NCBI RefSeq assembly: GCF_028736155.1
Contig: NZ_CP117879.1
Location: 2,294,001-2,358,000 of the forward strand
Source: Flavobacterium sp. KACC 22763
GTDB taxonomy: Bacteria; Bacteroidota; Bacteroidia; Flavobacteriales; Flavobacteriaceae
Length of the DNA stretch: 64,000 bases
Direction: 5' to 3'
The translations under genes and the position numbers were made by a program. Numbering within the stretch: the stretch's first letter is position 1; every line of letters begins with the position of its first letter. Under the pieces are notes generated by a model. It did not search any database. It was not told the DNA's origin and saw only the letters and a list, made by a program, of their open reading frames with translations. Below are positions 8,500 through 18,600 of this stretch, one piece after another.

Positions 8500-9813
8500 T
8501 TATTGATTATTGATATACAGGTATCCTGCTTTCTCCCTCACTTGTTTACCATTATTATATTTCAATATGTAGAAGTAAGTTCCAGTAGGAAGTTTTTCGC
8601 CTCTATTAATTGTAGCGCGTCCATCAGAGTAACCTGCAAACATTCTATCTGATTCGTTATATCCTTTTGCATCGTACACTTTTACACCCCATCTGTTATA
8701 AATCTCTAATGTATTGTCTGGAAAATTATCCAAACCTTTAATATGGAAAGTATCGTTTAGACCATCACCATTAGGAGAAACTGCATTGTACACAATCAAT
8801 CCGTCGTCTTCAATAGTTCCCGTATCTTTTACAATAGCCATCGTAAATAATCCGTAACCACTTACCTGACTTGTCAGCAGATGTGAATATGCTTCTCCCG
8901 AAATAGGTTGGCTAAGTTTTCCATTTTCATTTACCCAAAGCTTCTTAGTTTCATCCCAACGAACGATTGCTAATTTTGTATTAGGCGGTAAATTGTAATA
9001 ATCAGCTGGAGTTGTATCATAATCAAGAGTAAGGCTTAAAATGATTTTGTCTGCTCCTTTATCTTGTCTTACTTCCCAGTATTCTTCTGGATTGATTTTA
9101 AGAATCGACTCGTCTCTATCATCGTAAGAGTGCTGATAATCATCATTAGCTCCTTTGTGGAAATATTGCGTAGTATATATATTATCCCCAGCGGCTTCAT
9201 GCTCAGAAGGTCTGAAGAATTTACCTGCACCTACTGGAAACTGAAACTGTTTTTTTCCTATTTTTTGAACTTTACCATCAACAAAAGACTGGTCTCCTGC
9301 TTTTTCGTGTCGTCCGTTTTCATTAAATATTACCAAAGCTCCAGGTAAAGTAACAGCATCCACAATTCCTTGCTTGAATTCGGCCTTATCACTAACTGAA
9401 ATTTTTGTTCCTAAATAGAACGGTGCTGCTTCAAATGAATTATCAAACTGAATGTTTTGAAAATCTGACTGCTTCGTTCCTTCAATAAACTGGCCATCCA
9501 GACCATTAAAAAATGTTGTTCCTTTACTTGTTGAACCCGAAAAACTAACAATACCGTCATTATTCCAGTTTTTAAAAATATAGACATTCCCGTCATTGAT
9601 AAAACTTCCCAAGGCAGTATTATCATAATCTTCATAAACTGATAATGTTGTATTGCTATCAACTTTTACATCACCTTCATTATAAAACTGCGCATGTCCT
9701 TCTTGGCAAGCCAGTAAACCTGTTAAAAGTAAAAATCCATAAAATGATCTTTTTTTAAGCTCCTGATTTACATCATTTTGCCTACTCACTTTACATAAAG
9801 TATTGTTTTTCAT
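8500..9813 (-). CDS. Secreted T9SS cargo with type B gliding-motility C-terminal domain
   Basis: An exported surface protein of 437 residues from the ATG at 9811-9813. A longer frame opens at 9876, but the extra 21 residues precede the natural signal peptide (RSFYGFLLLTGLLACQEGHAQ), so the shorter start is preferred. The C-terminal 100 residues form the type B sorting domain (gliding-motility-associated C-terminal domain). It has the hallmark AVSPNGDGLNDTF, then EIYNRWGVKVYD, and a final lysine- and tyrosine-rich strand. The central 300 residues have no recognised fold. It is first in an operon with the PorP/SprF and PorE-like genes, its likely partners for export and anchoring. Confidence 0.88.
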   Translation of the reverse strand: MKNNTLCKVSRQNDVNQELKKRSFYGFLLLTGLLACQEGHAQFYNEGDVKVDSNTTLSVYEDYDNTALGSFINDGNVYIFKNWNNDGIVSFSGSTSKGTTFFNGLDGQFIEGTKQSDFQNIQFDNSFEAAPFYLGTKISVSDKAEFKQGIVDAVTLPGALVIFNENGRHEKAGDQSFVDGKVQKIGKKQFQFPVGAGKFFRPSEHEAAGDNIYTTQYFHKGANDDYQHSYDDRDESILKINPEEYWEVRQDKGADKIILSLTLDYDTTPADYYNLPPNTKLAIVRWDETKKLWVNENGKLSQPISGEAYSHLLTSQVSGYGLFTMAIVKDTGTIEDDGLIVYNAVSPNGDGLNDTFHIKGLDNFPDNTLEIYNRWGVKVYDAKGYNESDRMFAGYSDGRATINRGEKLPTGTYFYILKYNNGKQVREKAGYLYINNQ

Positions 9814-10222
9814 ATTTATATATTTTTTGGTATAAATCATTTTCAAATTATGCTGTAAAATTACTTTGCTCTCCAAACATCAATAACCTGTCAAAGTCAT
9901 TAGTGTATTAAAATAGGATTAAATATCAGCGCTCTTTTTTAAGCCGTTTTTTGCTAACAAATTCATAAACAACCAATTATCAAACATCTAATTGTTTTTA
10001 CGCTGCAAAATTCGGATATACATAATTTAGCGACCGCCTCAAAAAGTTTTTAGAATTGTAGATTAGGACATTTATGTACTAGAGAGAAAGGGAAATAAGT
10101 GTAGAAAATACTACAGTCTAAACATTAAATAGTGCTTTTTGAAGAAATACTGTTTCAAAAAATCATAAACAAAAGAATAAGTAATGCATAAAAAAACTAT
10201 AGCGTTTGAAGCAAAATAAAAA

Positions 10223-10244
10223 AGAGGAAGCCGAAACTTCCTCT
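10223..10244 (-). terminator. Candidate minus-strand terminator
   Basis: AGAGGAAG (10223-10230) pairs with CTTCCTCT (10237-10244) around a 6-nt loop. On the minus strand it is followed by TTTTTTATTTT. It lies about 400 bp beyond the stop of the thioredoxin-like gene, so it would end a long 3' untranslated tail or an unrecognised small RNA. Confidence 0.5.
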
Positions 10245-10603
10245 CTTAAGAAAAACAATTACCAAAAAGATTATTTTACTCCCTTGAAGAGTAATGAAAA
10301 ATAATATTGCAAATATCCGTGATTAGTATTTCAATAAGTGCCTGTAAAAGCCTAACATATTATAAATTAAGGCATTCTAATGCTAAATTTGAGCATTTTT
10401 ATTTTTTGAGATTAATAACTGCATTTCATATTTTTATCAATCTTAAGCTTCTCTTGCGAAGATCTTTTTTGCTTAATCACACTGAATAATGAAAAATCAC
10501 ACTCGTTGATCATAAAGATTATATAGCTATATCGTTTCACATAGAAACCCGACCGTCCCAATACCGATACTTCGGTAAGCGATCGCTCAGAGAGACGAAA
10601 CAA

Positions 10604-10638
10604 TTGATAATTGACAATTATGAATTGTCAATTATCAA
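10604..10638. repeat. Perfect 16-bp inverted repeat at a stop codon (REP-like)
   Basis: TTGATAATTGACAATT (10604-10619) and its exact complement (10623-10638) flank ATG. The element ends 7 bp from the TAA stop (10646-10648) of the thioredoxin-like gene. A closely related palindrome, sharing CAATTGATAATT, follows another minus-strand stop at 26899-26932. The placement suggests a REP-type 3' end element. Confidence 0.65.
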
Positions 10639-10645
10639 CTATCAA

Positions 10646-11956
10646 TTATTTAAGGATTTCGGTATCGATAAGTCTTGCGTATTTGCCTGTTATTATTCCT
10701 TTTTCGTTTATGGTGAAAAAAGTTGGGGTTCCTATTATGGCATAGGTTTGGAAGTTAGGCCCTGCAAAACCTTTGAAATCGCATAACTGTTCCTTCCATG
10801 GGAATGTGTGATCGTGGCCATCTCCGGCATCTTTGGTCATATCTGCGGCAATGCTTATAATTTCGTAGCCTTTGCTTTTTACGATTTCGTAATTGCCCAA
10901 CAGCTGATGAATCTCATTCTCGCAGTTGTTACAGCCCGATTCGTAAAAAAACAGCAATGTCTTTTTATTGATCATTTTTTTGCCTGCTGCAGTTTGCAGA
11001 GCAGGAGCCGAACCGCCAATTACAGGGGCATTAATTACACTTGCCAATTTTTTGCCAGGTTTTTCCAGTCTCCCTGATTTTGTGGCATATTCACTTATCG
11101 CCGCTACCATCTCATCTTTTCCGGCTTTGGTGAATAATGCAACTGCTTTTTCTGTAAAAGCAGTATAGATTTCATTATTTTTTATGCGGGATAAGATTTG
11201 TTTTGTATCGGCCAGCCAGACAGCATCGTCTTTAATAACGGCTTGCTGCAGCTGCATCCAGCCTTCAATAAGGTTGCTCCACTGGCCGCTGTTGTACAGT
11301 ACAGCCATATCAAGTTTATCTTTTACAAAAAGGTTAATTTCTTTTGCCCTTTCTTCTTCTGACTGATTAATGCGGCTTCCCATTCCCATTAAAACATCAT
11401 AGATTTCTGCCAGTCTTGCCGCATATAGTTTGCTTTGAGCCGTACTGCTTTTCAAAACACCCAATTCCTGATTAAGGTTCTGCTCTTCAGCTACAAGAGC
11501 ATTGTATAAAGCTTCCTCCTTAGTATAAATGGTAAGGCCGTACTGTACCATACCTGCTTTCTGGAAAAACTGATTTTGCTTTTTCTGCCTGCTGTTTAAA
11601 AATTCATTCTCTGGTGAGCCTGTATATTTGGTATTCTCAAAATTGGGCTGTTCTTCAAGACAGGCAATAGAAAAATTTTCATTGTTTACAATAAAATCCA
11701 TACCGCCGCCGTCTGTAAGCACAAAATGCGAAATGCCGGCATATCCTTTTTTTGCAGCAGGAAGCACCAATGCCACTTTTCCTGACGAATCGAGTTTTCC
11801 TGTGGCAATAGTATCTTTTTTATCGCCTCTTTCCAATACATAAACATATTGTTTTCCTCCATAATGAGAAAAATGAACGTTTATGGTTTGTGCTTGTGCA
11901 GATACCAGCAAACTAAAAAAAGCAAGCCCTGCCATGATTATTTTTTTTGTACTCAT
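10646..11956 (-). CDS. Exported thioredoxin-fold protein (TlpA/DUF4369-like)
   Basis: A 436-residue periplasmic protein with a signal peptide (residues about 1-22, ending SAQA). The N-terminal part (about 23-120) resembles the DUF4369 beta-sandwich found in Bacteroidota TlpA-like proteins. A helical middle section follows. The last 130 residues form a thioredoxin fold with the redox motif CNNC in FYESGCNNCENEI and the cis-proline loop IGTPTFF. It probably reduces or isomerises periplasmic disulfides. A predicted -7 box TAGGTTTG (minus strand, 12016-12023) lies about 60 bp upstream, inside a large inverted repeat. It faces the same way as the Ig/FISUMP gene, 182 bp away, but probably has its own promoter. 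Confidence 0.82.
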   Translation of the reverse strand: MSTKKIIMAGLAFFSLLVSAQAQTINVHFSHYGGKQYVYVLERGDKKDTIATGKLDSSGKVALVLPAAKKGYAGISHFVLTDGGGMDFIVNNENFSIACLEEQPNFENTKYTGSPENEFLNSRQKKQNQFFQKAGMVQYGLTIYTKEEALYNALVAEEQNLNQELGVLKSSTAQSKLYAARLAEIYDVLMGMGSRINQSEEERAKEINLFVKDKLDMAVLYNSGQWSNLIEGWMQLQQAVIKDDAVWLADTKQILSRIKNNEIYTAFTEKAVALFTKAGKDEMVAAISEYATKSGRLEKPGKKLASVINAPVIGGSAPALQTAAGKKMINKKTLLFFYESGCNNCENEIHQLLGNYEIVKSKGYEIISIAADMTKDAGDGHDHTFPWKEQLCDFKGFAGPNFQTYAIIGTPTFFTINEKGIITGKYARLIDTEILK

Positions 11957-12001
11957 TTTTTTTATAGCTTTTTTATTGTTAATTAAAAAATTTAATAAAA
12001 T

Positions 12002-12057
12002 GAAGATACGCTTTTCAAACCTATCTTATGACAGTGAATGAAAAGCGCAATATCTTC
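12002..12057 (-). promoter_or_regulatory. Inverted repeat spanning the thioredoxin-like gene promoter
   Basis: GAAGATACGCTTTTCA (12002-12017) pairs with TGAAAAGCG (12039-12047) and, after a 3-nt bulge, TATCTTC (12051-12057), giving 16 paired bases. A minus-strand TAGGTTTG (12016-12023) resembles the Bacteroidota -7 box and overlaps the inner arm. The arrangement fits an operator over a promoter, or a cruciform. The regulator is unknown. Confidence 0.45.
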
Positions 12058-12138
12058 TTTGTAAAATTTATTGTTTAGCTCGTCATGGCAATAAAGAAAA
12101 TTATTTTCCTGAAAACCAATTTCCGAACATTAAATCTC

Positions 12139-15100
12139 TTATTTGTCAGCTATACAGCGTATTGGCATTCCACTATTCTGATCAGATAAGGCAATCCTAT
12201 TCTGGTAAAGGACGAAGGACGAAGATTGACCACCGCTACCACTATAAGCACTAGTTTGATACGTTGTAGTGCTATTGAATAGCCCCGAAGAAGACTTAAT
12301 CCCAGTTGTTGGCAGCATTAATGAGGTGCCATAAAATATACCACCTAACCCAGGCGATGTACCGCTACCAACAGTCTTTTTCAAAGCAGAATTAGTAGTA
12401 TAATAATCTATAAGCCCTTGCCATTCGGCTTTTGTAGGTATATGGTAGCCTGGATCGCAAGGATCGTTTGCTGTTTTTTTACCGCTAGCATCAACCCATG
12501 TGGTAGCACTTCTAAATGCAGGACTGTTAAAATTCACATAAGAAACTGCAGGAGTAGATGTTCCCCACTGATAATATGATCCTACTAATCCGGTATTTAA
12601 AGTAAAAGGGTCTAAGGTTTTATCAGCGCCTAAGTTATGACACATGAAGCCTCTCCATTCTGTAGGACTAATCATAGCCCCGCAGCACATGCAGTCTTTT
12701 ATTTCTGCCGTAAGATTTACTGCTTTCTCTGCGCCGGTTCCGTCATTAAATATGGCATATATAGTGAGTTTAAATGCATCTGCAGCAGCCAGTCCTTTTG
12801 CTGTATTGTATAAATCTGATTTATACTTCACTGTTACTGTGCTGTTTTTATTGTCAGTGAAAGTCTCAACAATTTTTCCAGCACCCGCAGCACTTTCTAC
12901 ATATTGAAAATGAAGATTAGTTACTGTGCCATTTGGAGTAAAAGTATATATGTAAGTTGTTGCAAAATCTGCCTTCTGGCTAGAACGGGATGCTATTGAA
13001 CCGCAACTGTCGCCACCTTCAGTTTGTACAACATCAAAACAGGTCTTACCGCTTAAGGTGCCGCTACCTAGAGCTATATCGGCTGGATTTTTAGTTACCG
13101 TAATCTTGGCTGTTTGCGATGTTGCTTTAGGATTGCCCGTACAGCCATTTGTTACAATACAGTAAAAATAATAGGTACCTTCTGTAAGATCTGCCGTAGT
13201 ATATGATATGGCATTTCCTACAGGTGTTCCTCCTGTTGTACTGTCAGAGGTATTGCGGAACCACTGATATGTTTCTGTATTGGTGCCGCTCGCCGCTATT
13301 TTTACTGTAACACTTGTTTTTGCTGTTATAGACTGCGAAGCAGGCTGTGTAGCAATAACAGGTGTAGGGCATGCATTATTTAATGCTATATCCTGTGAAA
13401 TCGTTTGTTCTCCACAGTCGTTTTTAGCCGTCACCCCAATTTTTACAGAACTTCCTGTGCTTGGAAGCGTAATTGTTGCGGTCTGTCCAGTATTATTTGG
13501 TATTACAACGCCATCCTTAGTCCATACATAAGAGGTAGGATTGAATGCAGTGGTAAGAGAAAAATCAACTACGGAGCCATAAGTAGCCTGAGCAGGAGGA
13601 GCCGGGTTCCACGAAATGACTGGTGCGCTTGAATTTCCTAAAATTGTTTTTACTGCCATAGGGCTTGTACAGCCGCTTGCGTTGGTTATGGTTACTCCAT
13701 AAGTGCCGTCTTCTGTAACCGTAATTTCTTTAGTGGTTTCACTCATTTTAACGTTATCCTTATACCAAGTGTAAGTGCCCGTTTCTAAGACAGTTAAAAC
13801 TGCCGAGCCGCTGCAGCGTGTACTGTTGCTGCTGCTGTTTATTGTTGGTTTTGAAGGTGTATTGCCGCTTGTAATATTCTTATCTATTACATGCGCTTCT
13901 GCAGGGCATTTTGCATCGGTGTTGTCAGTAGCAATCATACGAAGCGATATGGTACTCTGAGAAGCCGGCACTATAAATGGGTTAACCGTTATAACGTCAT
14001 TGCCGTTGTACCAAGTATAGGTGATTCCGCTCTGCTTATTAGCGATGCTTAAATCCAGACTTCCGCCAGCACAGAATGACGTAATGGTGTTTAACGGTTT
14101 TCCGTTCACCAAAATATCAGTGTCAGGAACAGCTACCTGTCCGCTAGCCGCACTTTTTGTCACATTAATAGTATTAGACTGTTTAGAATAGCAGCTTCCG
14201 TCTTTTACCGCTGCAAACCAATCGCCCACGCTGCTATCGCCGCTAATGTTAACGGTTAATCCTGATTTTTCTTCAACTCCATTATGGAACCAAACTACAC
14301 TACTTGCAGTTCCAGATGCTGAAAGTGTGACTGAATTTGTACCGCAAAGCACACCATTATTCGAAGCTAAAGCTGTAATGCTGGCTGGTGCCACTGTAGC
14401 AGATTCTGTAATGTTTTTTTCATTCCCTGCGTTTGTGTTACAGCCTACAGCCCCCATAGAAATATTGTATTTTCCTTTTTGTGTAGCGATATAATAATTA
14501 ACGCCGCGGGCAACCTCAATACCGTTACGGGTCCAGATTAACTTATCAAGATTTGCCGTATTGGCGGGAACAGATAAATATACCGAACCGCCAGCGCATA
14601 AAGCTGTTCCAGATGCTGTTAATGTAGGCACTGCATACGACATAGAGCTGCAGTCTACCCCATTTTGAGAGAATAAAAACTCTTTATATAAACTTGTACA
14701 GGTGCTGGTAACGCGTACCAATACCGTATGCAGATTTATAGTCTCATTTGGAAAAAAGTTAATTTTAAAACTTCCATTAGCATTATCTGCATCAACTAAA
14801 GATGCATATTCACCTCCAGCAACAATACTGATATTAAATGGCCCATTAGGACAGTCAGGATCTGTAATGTTAAATGTCTGGTCACAGCCTGTTCCATCAG
14901 CCGCAACATTTACACAAGGCTGCGGGCTTATTGAAGCCTGAGATGTACCCTCACATAAACTTACCCAGCGTGTCGCATTCCAATACTCCACACAATTGGT
15001 TGTTTTATTATAAATGGTAAGTCCATTACCTTTATCGTTATTTTTTACTGCAAATGCATTGCGCTCTGCAGTTGTCATTTGAGGCAGTCTAAGTCCGCCT

Positions 15101-15231
15101 TTGTTAAGGAGTTCGAGCACTGAGAAAGCTTCAGGCTCTTTTTTGCCCCCTATGGTCATTTGGGCCTCCATATTTACTGAAAATAATATGACCAGAAGCA
15201 TTAGCCATATACAGAATAGATTTTTCTTCAT
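12139..15231 (-). CDS. Large exported Ig-like/FISUMP surface protein
   Basis: A 1030-residue protein with a signal peptide (about 1-23, ending MEAQ). Residues about 25-80 form the short N-terminal module common in Bacteroidota surface fibres (VLELLNKGGLRLPQMTTAERNAF then LTIYNKTTNCVEYWN). The middle (about 90-700) is a chain of Ig/PKD-like beta domains with repeated patterns such as TYTWYKDN and YQWFRNT. The last 190 residues match the FISUMP domain: EWRGFMCHNLGAD, YQWGTSTP, DPCDPGYHIPTKAEWQGL, and a final MPIRCIADK. Cysteines are frequent, so disulfides are likely. No type IX sorting domain is visible. It probably acts at the cell surface; its ligand is unknown. It is the same strand as, and lies 432 bp downstream of, the collagen-like gene. 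Confidence 0.82.
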   Translation of the reverse strand: MKKNLFCIWLMLLVILFSVNMEAQMTIGGKKEPEAFSVLELLNKGGLRLPQMTTAERNAFAVKNNDKGNGLTIYNKTTNCVEYWNATRWVSLCEGTSQASISPQPCVNVAADGTGCDQTFNITDPDCPNGPFNISIVAGGEYASLVDADNANGSFKINFFPNETINLHTVLVRVTSTCTSLYKEFLFSQNGVDCSSMSYAVPTLTASGTALCAGGSVYLSVPANTANLDKLIWTRNGIEVARGVNYYIATQKGKYNISMGAVGCNTNAGNEKNITESATVAPASITALASNNGVLCGTNSVTLSASGTASSVVWFHNGVEEKSGLTVNISGDSSVGDWFAAVKDGSCYSKQSNTINVTKSAASGQVAVPDTDILVNGKPLNTITSFCAGGSLDLSIANKQSGITYTWYNGNDVITVNPFIVPASQSTISLRMIATDNTDAKCPAEAHVIDKNITSGNTPSKPTINSSSNSTRCSGSAVLTVLETGTYTWYKDNVKMSETTKEITVTEDGTYGVTITNASGCTSPMAVKTILGNSSAPVISWNPAPPAQATYGSVVDFSLTTAFNPTSYVWTKDGVVIPNNTGQTATITLPSTGSSVKIGVTAKNDCGEQTISQDIALNNACPTPVIATQPASQSITAKTSVTVKIAASGTNTETYQWFRNTSDSTTGGTPVGNAISYTTADLTEGTYYFYCIVTNGCTGNPKATSQTAKITVTKNPADIALGSGTLSGKTCFDVVQTEGGDSCGSIASRSSQKADFATTYIYTFTPNGTVTNLHFQYVESAAGAGKIVETFTDNKNSTVTVKYKSDLYNTAKGLAAADAFKLTIYAIFNDGTGAEKAVNLTAEIKDCMCCGAMISPTEWRGFMCHNLGADKTLDPFTLNTGLVGSYYQWGTSTPAVSYVNFNSPAFRSATTWVDASGKKTANDPCDPGYHIPTKAEWQGLIDYYTTNSALKKTVGSGTSPGLGGIFYGTSLMLPTTGIKSSSGLFNSTTTYQTSAYSGSGGQSSSFVLYQNRIALSDQNSGMPIRCIADK

Positions 15232-15525
15232 TATCTAATTTTTTAAATTGTTTTAAAAATTGAAATTTCTTAATCAAAAAAAACACAGTTAAAAAACTTG
15301 AATTTTGTTTTCTTTTTCTAATAGTAGTTGACCAAAATGTTTCTAAAATTGAAACTGCTTAATCAAAAAAATAGACTGATTAAAAAATTATTAATGAATA
15401 TCTTATAAAGATAATATTATTTAACTGATATTCAATACCTTAAAAAGCAACTTATTTTACTTACTCTTCAATATTACTTTAAACCTTATTTTTGAAAAAC
15501 TTAATATTATAGGCTGCTTTATAAT

Positions 15526-15559
15526 TTCCACACAAAGCGATTTAAAACTTTGTGTGGAA
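15526..15559. repeat. 12-bp hairpin, first copy
   Basis: TTCCACACAAAG (15526-15537) and CTTTGTGTGGAA (15548-15559) form a perfect stem with a 10-nt loop, followed on the plus strand by TTTTAT. A close copy (TTCCACACAG/CTGTGTGGAA) stands at 15625-15654. They sit just past the collagen-like gene and may protect or end its mRNA, although no T tract follows on the minus strand. Confidence 0.6.
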
Positions 15560-15624
15560 TTTTATAATTATCAAGATGAAACTTGTTGCATTTTCATCTT
15601 CTTATTTTAAAATTTGGTTATTAT

Positions 15625-15654
15625 TTCCACACAGCGTTTTAAGTCTGTGTGGAA
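15625..15654. repeat. 10-bp hairpin, second copy of the TTCCACACA stem
   Basis: TTCCACACAG (15625-15634) pairs perfectly with CTGTGTGGAA (15645-15654) across a 10-nt loop. It lies 9 bp past the stop codon of the collagen-like gene (minus strand). It is homologous to the stem 99 bp away at 15526 and has the same downstream TTTTATAA, so the pair arose by duplication. Confidence 0.6.
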
Positions 15655-15663
15655 TTTTATAAA

Positions 15664-18600
15664 TTATATAGATGAAATTACATACCACTTTTTATTGTGA
15701 GCTTGTAACGTAATTTTAAGTGTTCCACTACCTGAAGAAACGAATGGCGCTAATATCTCTTTAGCTGAAGTCTTAGATGAATAAACTATATCAACATTAA
15801 ACTTCACTGTTAGGTCATCACCATTTGTATTAGTAAGATCATTTTGGTTGATCACTAAAATTCTGCCTTCATTACTTTCTGCATCTGGTAAAGTAATTGT
15901 AATATCAGTAGTTATGCCATTAGTAATAATTGTATAATCATCAGCCGTTACAGCATAATTACCTTCAATAAGTTGAACATTCATTACATTATTAGACTTA
16001 GGATCTTGCCATTTTACTACTTTAGTTGTACCATCAGTATCTAAAGTTGTAGTTAATACCTGACCTTCTTTAGTTGCAGGTACAATATCTACCGTAGCAG
16101 CGGCTAAGGTTGCATCAGTTCCTATAACTTGCAATACTGTAGCAGGAGTTGTACTTGTTAAACTAGCTTTCGTTTGCGCCACAGCATCCTTCCATACAAC
16201 GGTAGTTCCGTCAGTTGTCAATATTTGTCCAGTTGTCCCAGGAACTAATTCTACCGAAGCAGCTTTCAATAATACATCATCACCTGTATTTACCTTTATA
16301 ACAGTTGGTGAGTTCGAAGTAAGAGCCTGTCCTCCTGTAATGTTTTCTGCATTTTGTGGATTAGCAGAAATAACTGTTCCGCTAATAGTTATTCCATTTC
16401 CTGCTGAATAATTGATTGCAGGTGTTCCTGGTGCTCCTGCTGGACCTTGTTCTCCAGTATCTCCCTTGTCCCCTTTTAAGGCCAACTTATCAGAATCGCT
16501 CAGGTCGTCGAAAGTCAGTTTGTCTCCTTTCTCACCCTGGTCCCCCTTGTCCCCTTTTAGGGCCAACTTATCAGAATCGCTCAGGTCGTCGAAAGTCAGT
16601 TTGTCTCCTTTCTCACCCTGGTCTCCCTTGTCCCCTTTTAGGGCCAACTTATCAGAATCGCTCAGGTCGTCGAAAGTCAGTTTGTCTCCTTTCTCACCCT
16701 GGTCTCCCTTGTCCCCTTTTAAGGCCAACTTATCAGAATCGCTCAGGTCGTCAAAAGTCAGTTTGTCTCCTTTCTCACCCTGGTCTCCCTTGTCCCCTTT
16801 TAAGGCCAACTTATCAGAATCGCTCAGGTCGTCGAAAGTCAGTTTGTCTCCTTTCTCACCCTGGTCTCCCTTGTCCCCTTTTAGGGCCAACTTATCAGAA
16901 TCGCTCAGGTCGTCGAAAGTCAGTTTGTCTCCTTTCTCACCCTGGTCTCCCTTGTCCCCTTTTAAGGCCAACTTATCAGAATCGCTCAGGTCGTCGAAAG
17001 TCAGTTTGTCTCCTTTCTCACCCTGGTCTCCCTTGTCCCCTTTTAGGGCCAACTTATCAGAATCGCTCAGGTCGTCGAAAGTCAGTTTGTCTCCTTTTTC
17101 ACCCTGGTCTCCCTTGTCCCCTTTTAGGGCCAACTTATCAGAATCGCTCAGGTCGTCGAAAGTCAGTTTGTCTCCTTTTTCACCCTGGTCTCCCTTGTCC
17201 CCTTTTAAGGCCAACTTATCAGAATCGCTCAGGTCGTCGAAAGTCAGTTTGTCTCCTTTTTCACCCTGGTCTCCCTTGTCCCCTTTTAGGGCCAACTTAT
17301 CAGAATCGCTCAGGTCGTCAAAAGTCAGTTTGTCTCCTTTCTCACCCTGGTCTCCCTTGTCCCCTTTTAGGGCCAACTTATCAGAATCGCTCAGGTCGTC
17401 GAAAGTCAGTTTGTCTCCTTTTTCACCCTGGTCTCCCTTGTCCCCTTTTAGGGCCAACTTATCAGAATCGCTCAGGTCGTCGAAAGTCAGTTTGTCTCCT
17501 TTTTCACCCTGGTCTCCCTTGTCCCCTTTTAAGGCCAACTTATCAGAATCGCTCAGGTCGTCGAAAGTCAGTTTGTCTCCTTTTTCACCCTGGTCTCCCT
17601 TGTCCCCTTTTAGGGCCAACTTATCAGAATCGCTCAGGTCGTCGAAAGTCAGTTTGTCTCCTTTTTCACCCTGGTCTCCCTTGTCCCCTTTTAGGGCCAA
17701 CTTATCAGAATCGCTCAGGTCGTCGAAAGTCAGTTTGTCTCCTTTCTCACCCTGGTCTCCCTTGTCCCCTTTTAAGGCCAACTTATCAGAATCGCTCAGG
17801 TCGTCGAAAGTCAGTTTGTCTCCTTTTTCACCCTGGTCTCCCTTGTCCCCTTTTAGGGCCAACTTATCAGAATCGCTCAGGTCGTCGAAAGTCAGTTTGT
17901 CTCCTTTTTCACCCTGGTCTCCCTTGTCCCCTTTTAGGGCCAACTTATCAGAATCGCTCAGGTCGTCGAAAGTCAGTTTGTCTCCTTTCTCACCCTGGTC
18001 TCCCTTGTCCCCTTTTAGGGCCAACTTATCAGAATCGCTCAGGTCGTCAAAAGTCAGTTTGTCTCCTTTATCACCTTTATCACCTTTGTCTCCTTTCGCA
18101 TTTCCTGCACTTGAAGTGCTTCCGTCTGTATATGTGATAGTCATTTCTCCAGTCGTAGGATCAATTGACGTAGAAGCAATGCCTTTTCCGTCTGCTCCCT
18201 GTGCTCCAGCAGAACCATTAATCTTAATCCAATTTGTACCGCTATTCCATTCTTCAGTACGTTTCTCTGGAGTATCAGCGGAGCCTATATATGCATAAAT
18301 ATCATTTCCATATTTTATAATAGCATCAAGGGTAGTAATCTTTCCATCTACACCTTTCTCTCCTGTCGGACCAGCAAGACCGTCTTTACCATTTAACCCA
18401 TTGATTTTAACCCAATCAGTAGATTTATTTTTCCAAGCTAAAGCACGTCCTGCAACTGTATTATCACTTCCTATGTAAGCATAAATATCTCCATTAGTAT
18501 CTTTTACAATTGCATCAAGAGTAGTAATTGCTCCATCTGTTCCTGGAGGCCCTGGTACACCTTGAATACCATCAATACCGTTTTTACCAGTCAAAGGAAT

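Larger units (their letters stand above)
9814..10645. other. Long intergenic region, 832 bp, with palindromes but no supported gene
   Basis: No frame here looks coding. Short minus-strand translations near 10412-10603 cover palindromic sequence, including ACCGA/TCGGT at about 10564-10577, and appear spurious. The region holds a T-tailed hairpin on the minus strand at 10223-10244 and a perfect 16-bp inverted repeat at 10604-10638. The first 200 bp should contain the promoter of the type B protein, but no exact TAnnTTTG box with good spacing was found. Confidence 0.5.
15232..15663. other. Intergenic region, 432 bp, with three hairpins and a duplicated promoter-side segment
   Basis: The stretch separates the collagen-like gene (stop at 15664) from the Ig/FISUMP gene. 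Near the latter, two imperfect 40-bp direct copies (15260-15299 and 15349-15389, sharing CTTAATCAAAAAAA and TTAAAAAA) lie 89 bp apart. Nearer the former are three perfect stems, each with a 10-nt loop: 15526-15559, 15573-15600 and 15625-15654. No gene was found. Confidence 0.6.

Noticed and set aside
8500..9876. Longer start of the type B CTD protein at 9876
   Set aside because: The extra 21 residues are hydrophilic and lie before a normal signal peptide; the start at 9813 fits an exported protein.
10412..10603. Minus-strand frame of 63 codons starting MFRLSERSLTEV
   Set aside because: It covers palindromic intergenic sequence, has no family match that I know, and looks like a translated repeat.
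16477..18096. Tandem array considered as a CRISPR array
   Set aside because: The units are contiguous, without unique spacers, and keep one reading frame inside a clear exported protein; no cas gene is present.
16412..18298. Two very long plus-strand open frames (over 570 codons) opposite the collagen-like repeats
   Set aside because: They exist only because the 81-bp repeat is a multiple of three and its complement has no stop in those frames. They consist of repeated proline/serine- and arginine-rich units without domains, and the opposite strand has a signal peptide and collagen pattern.
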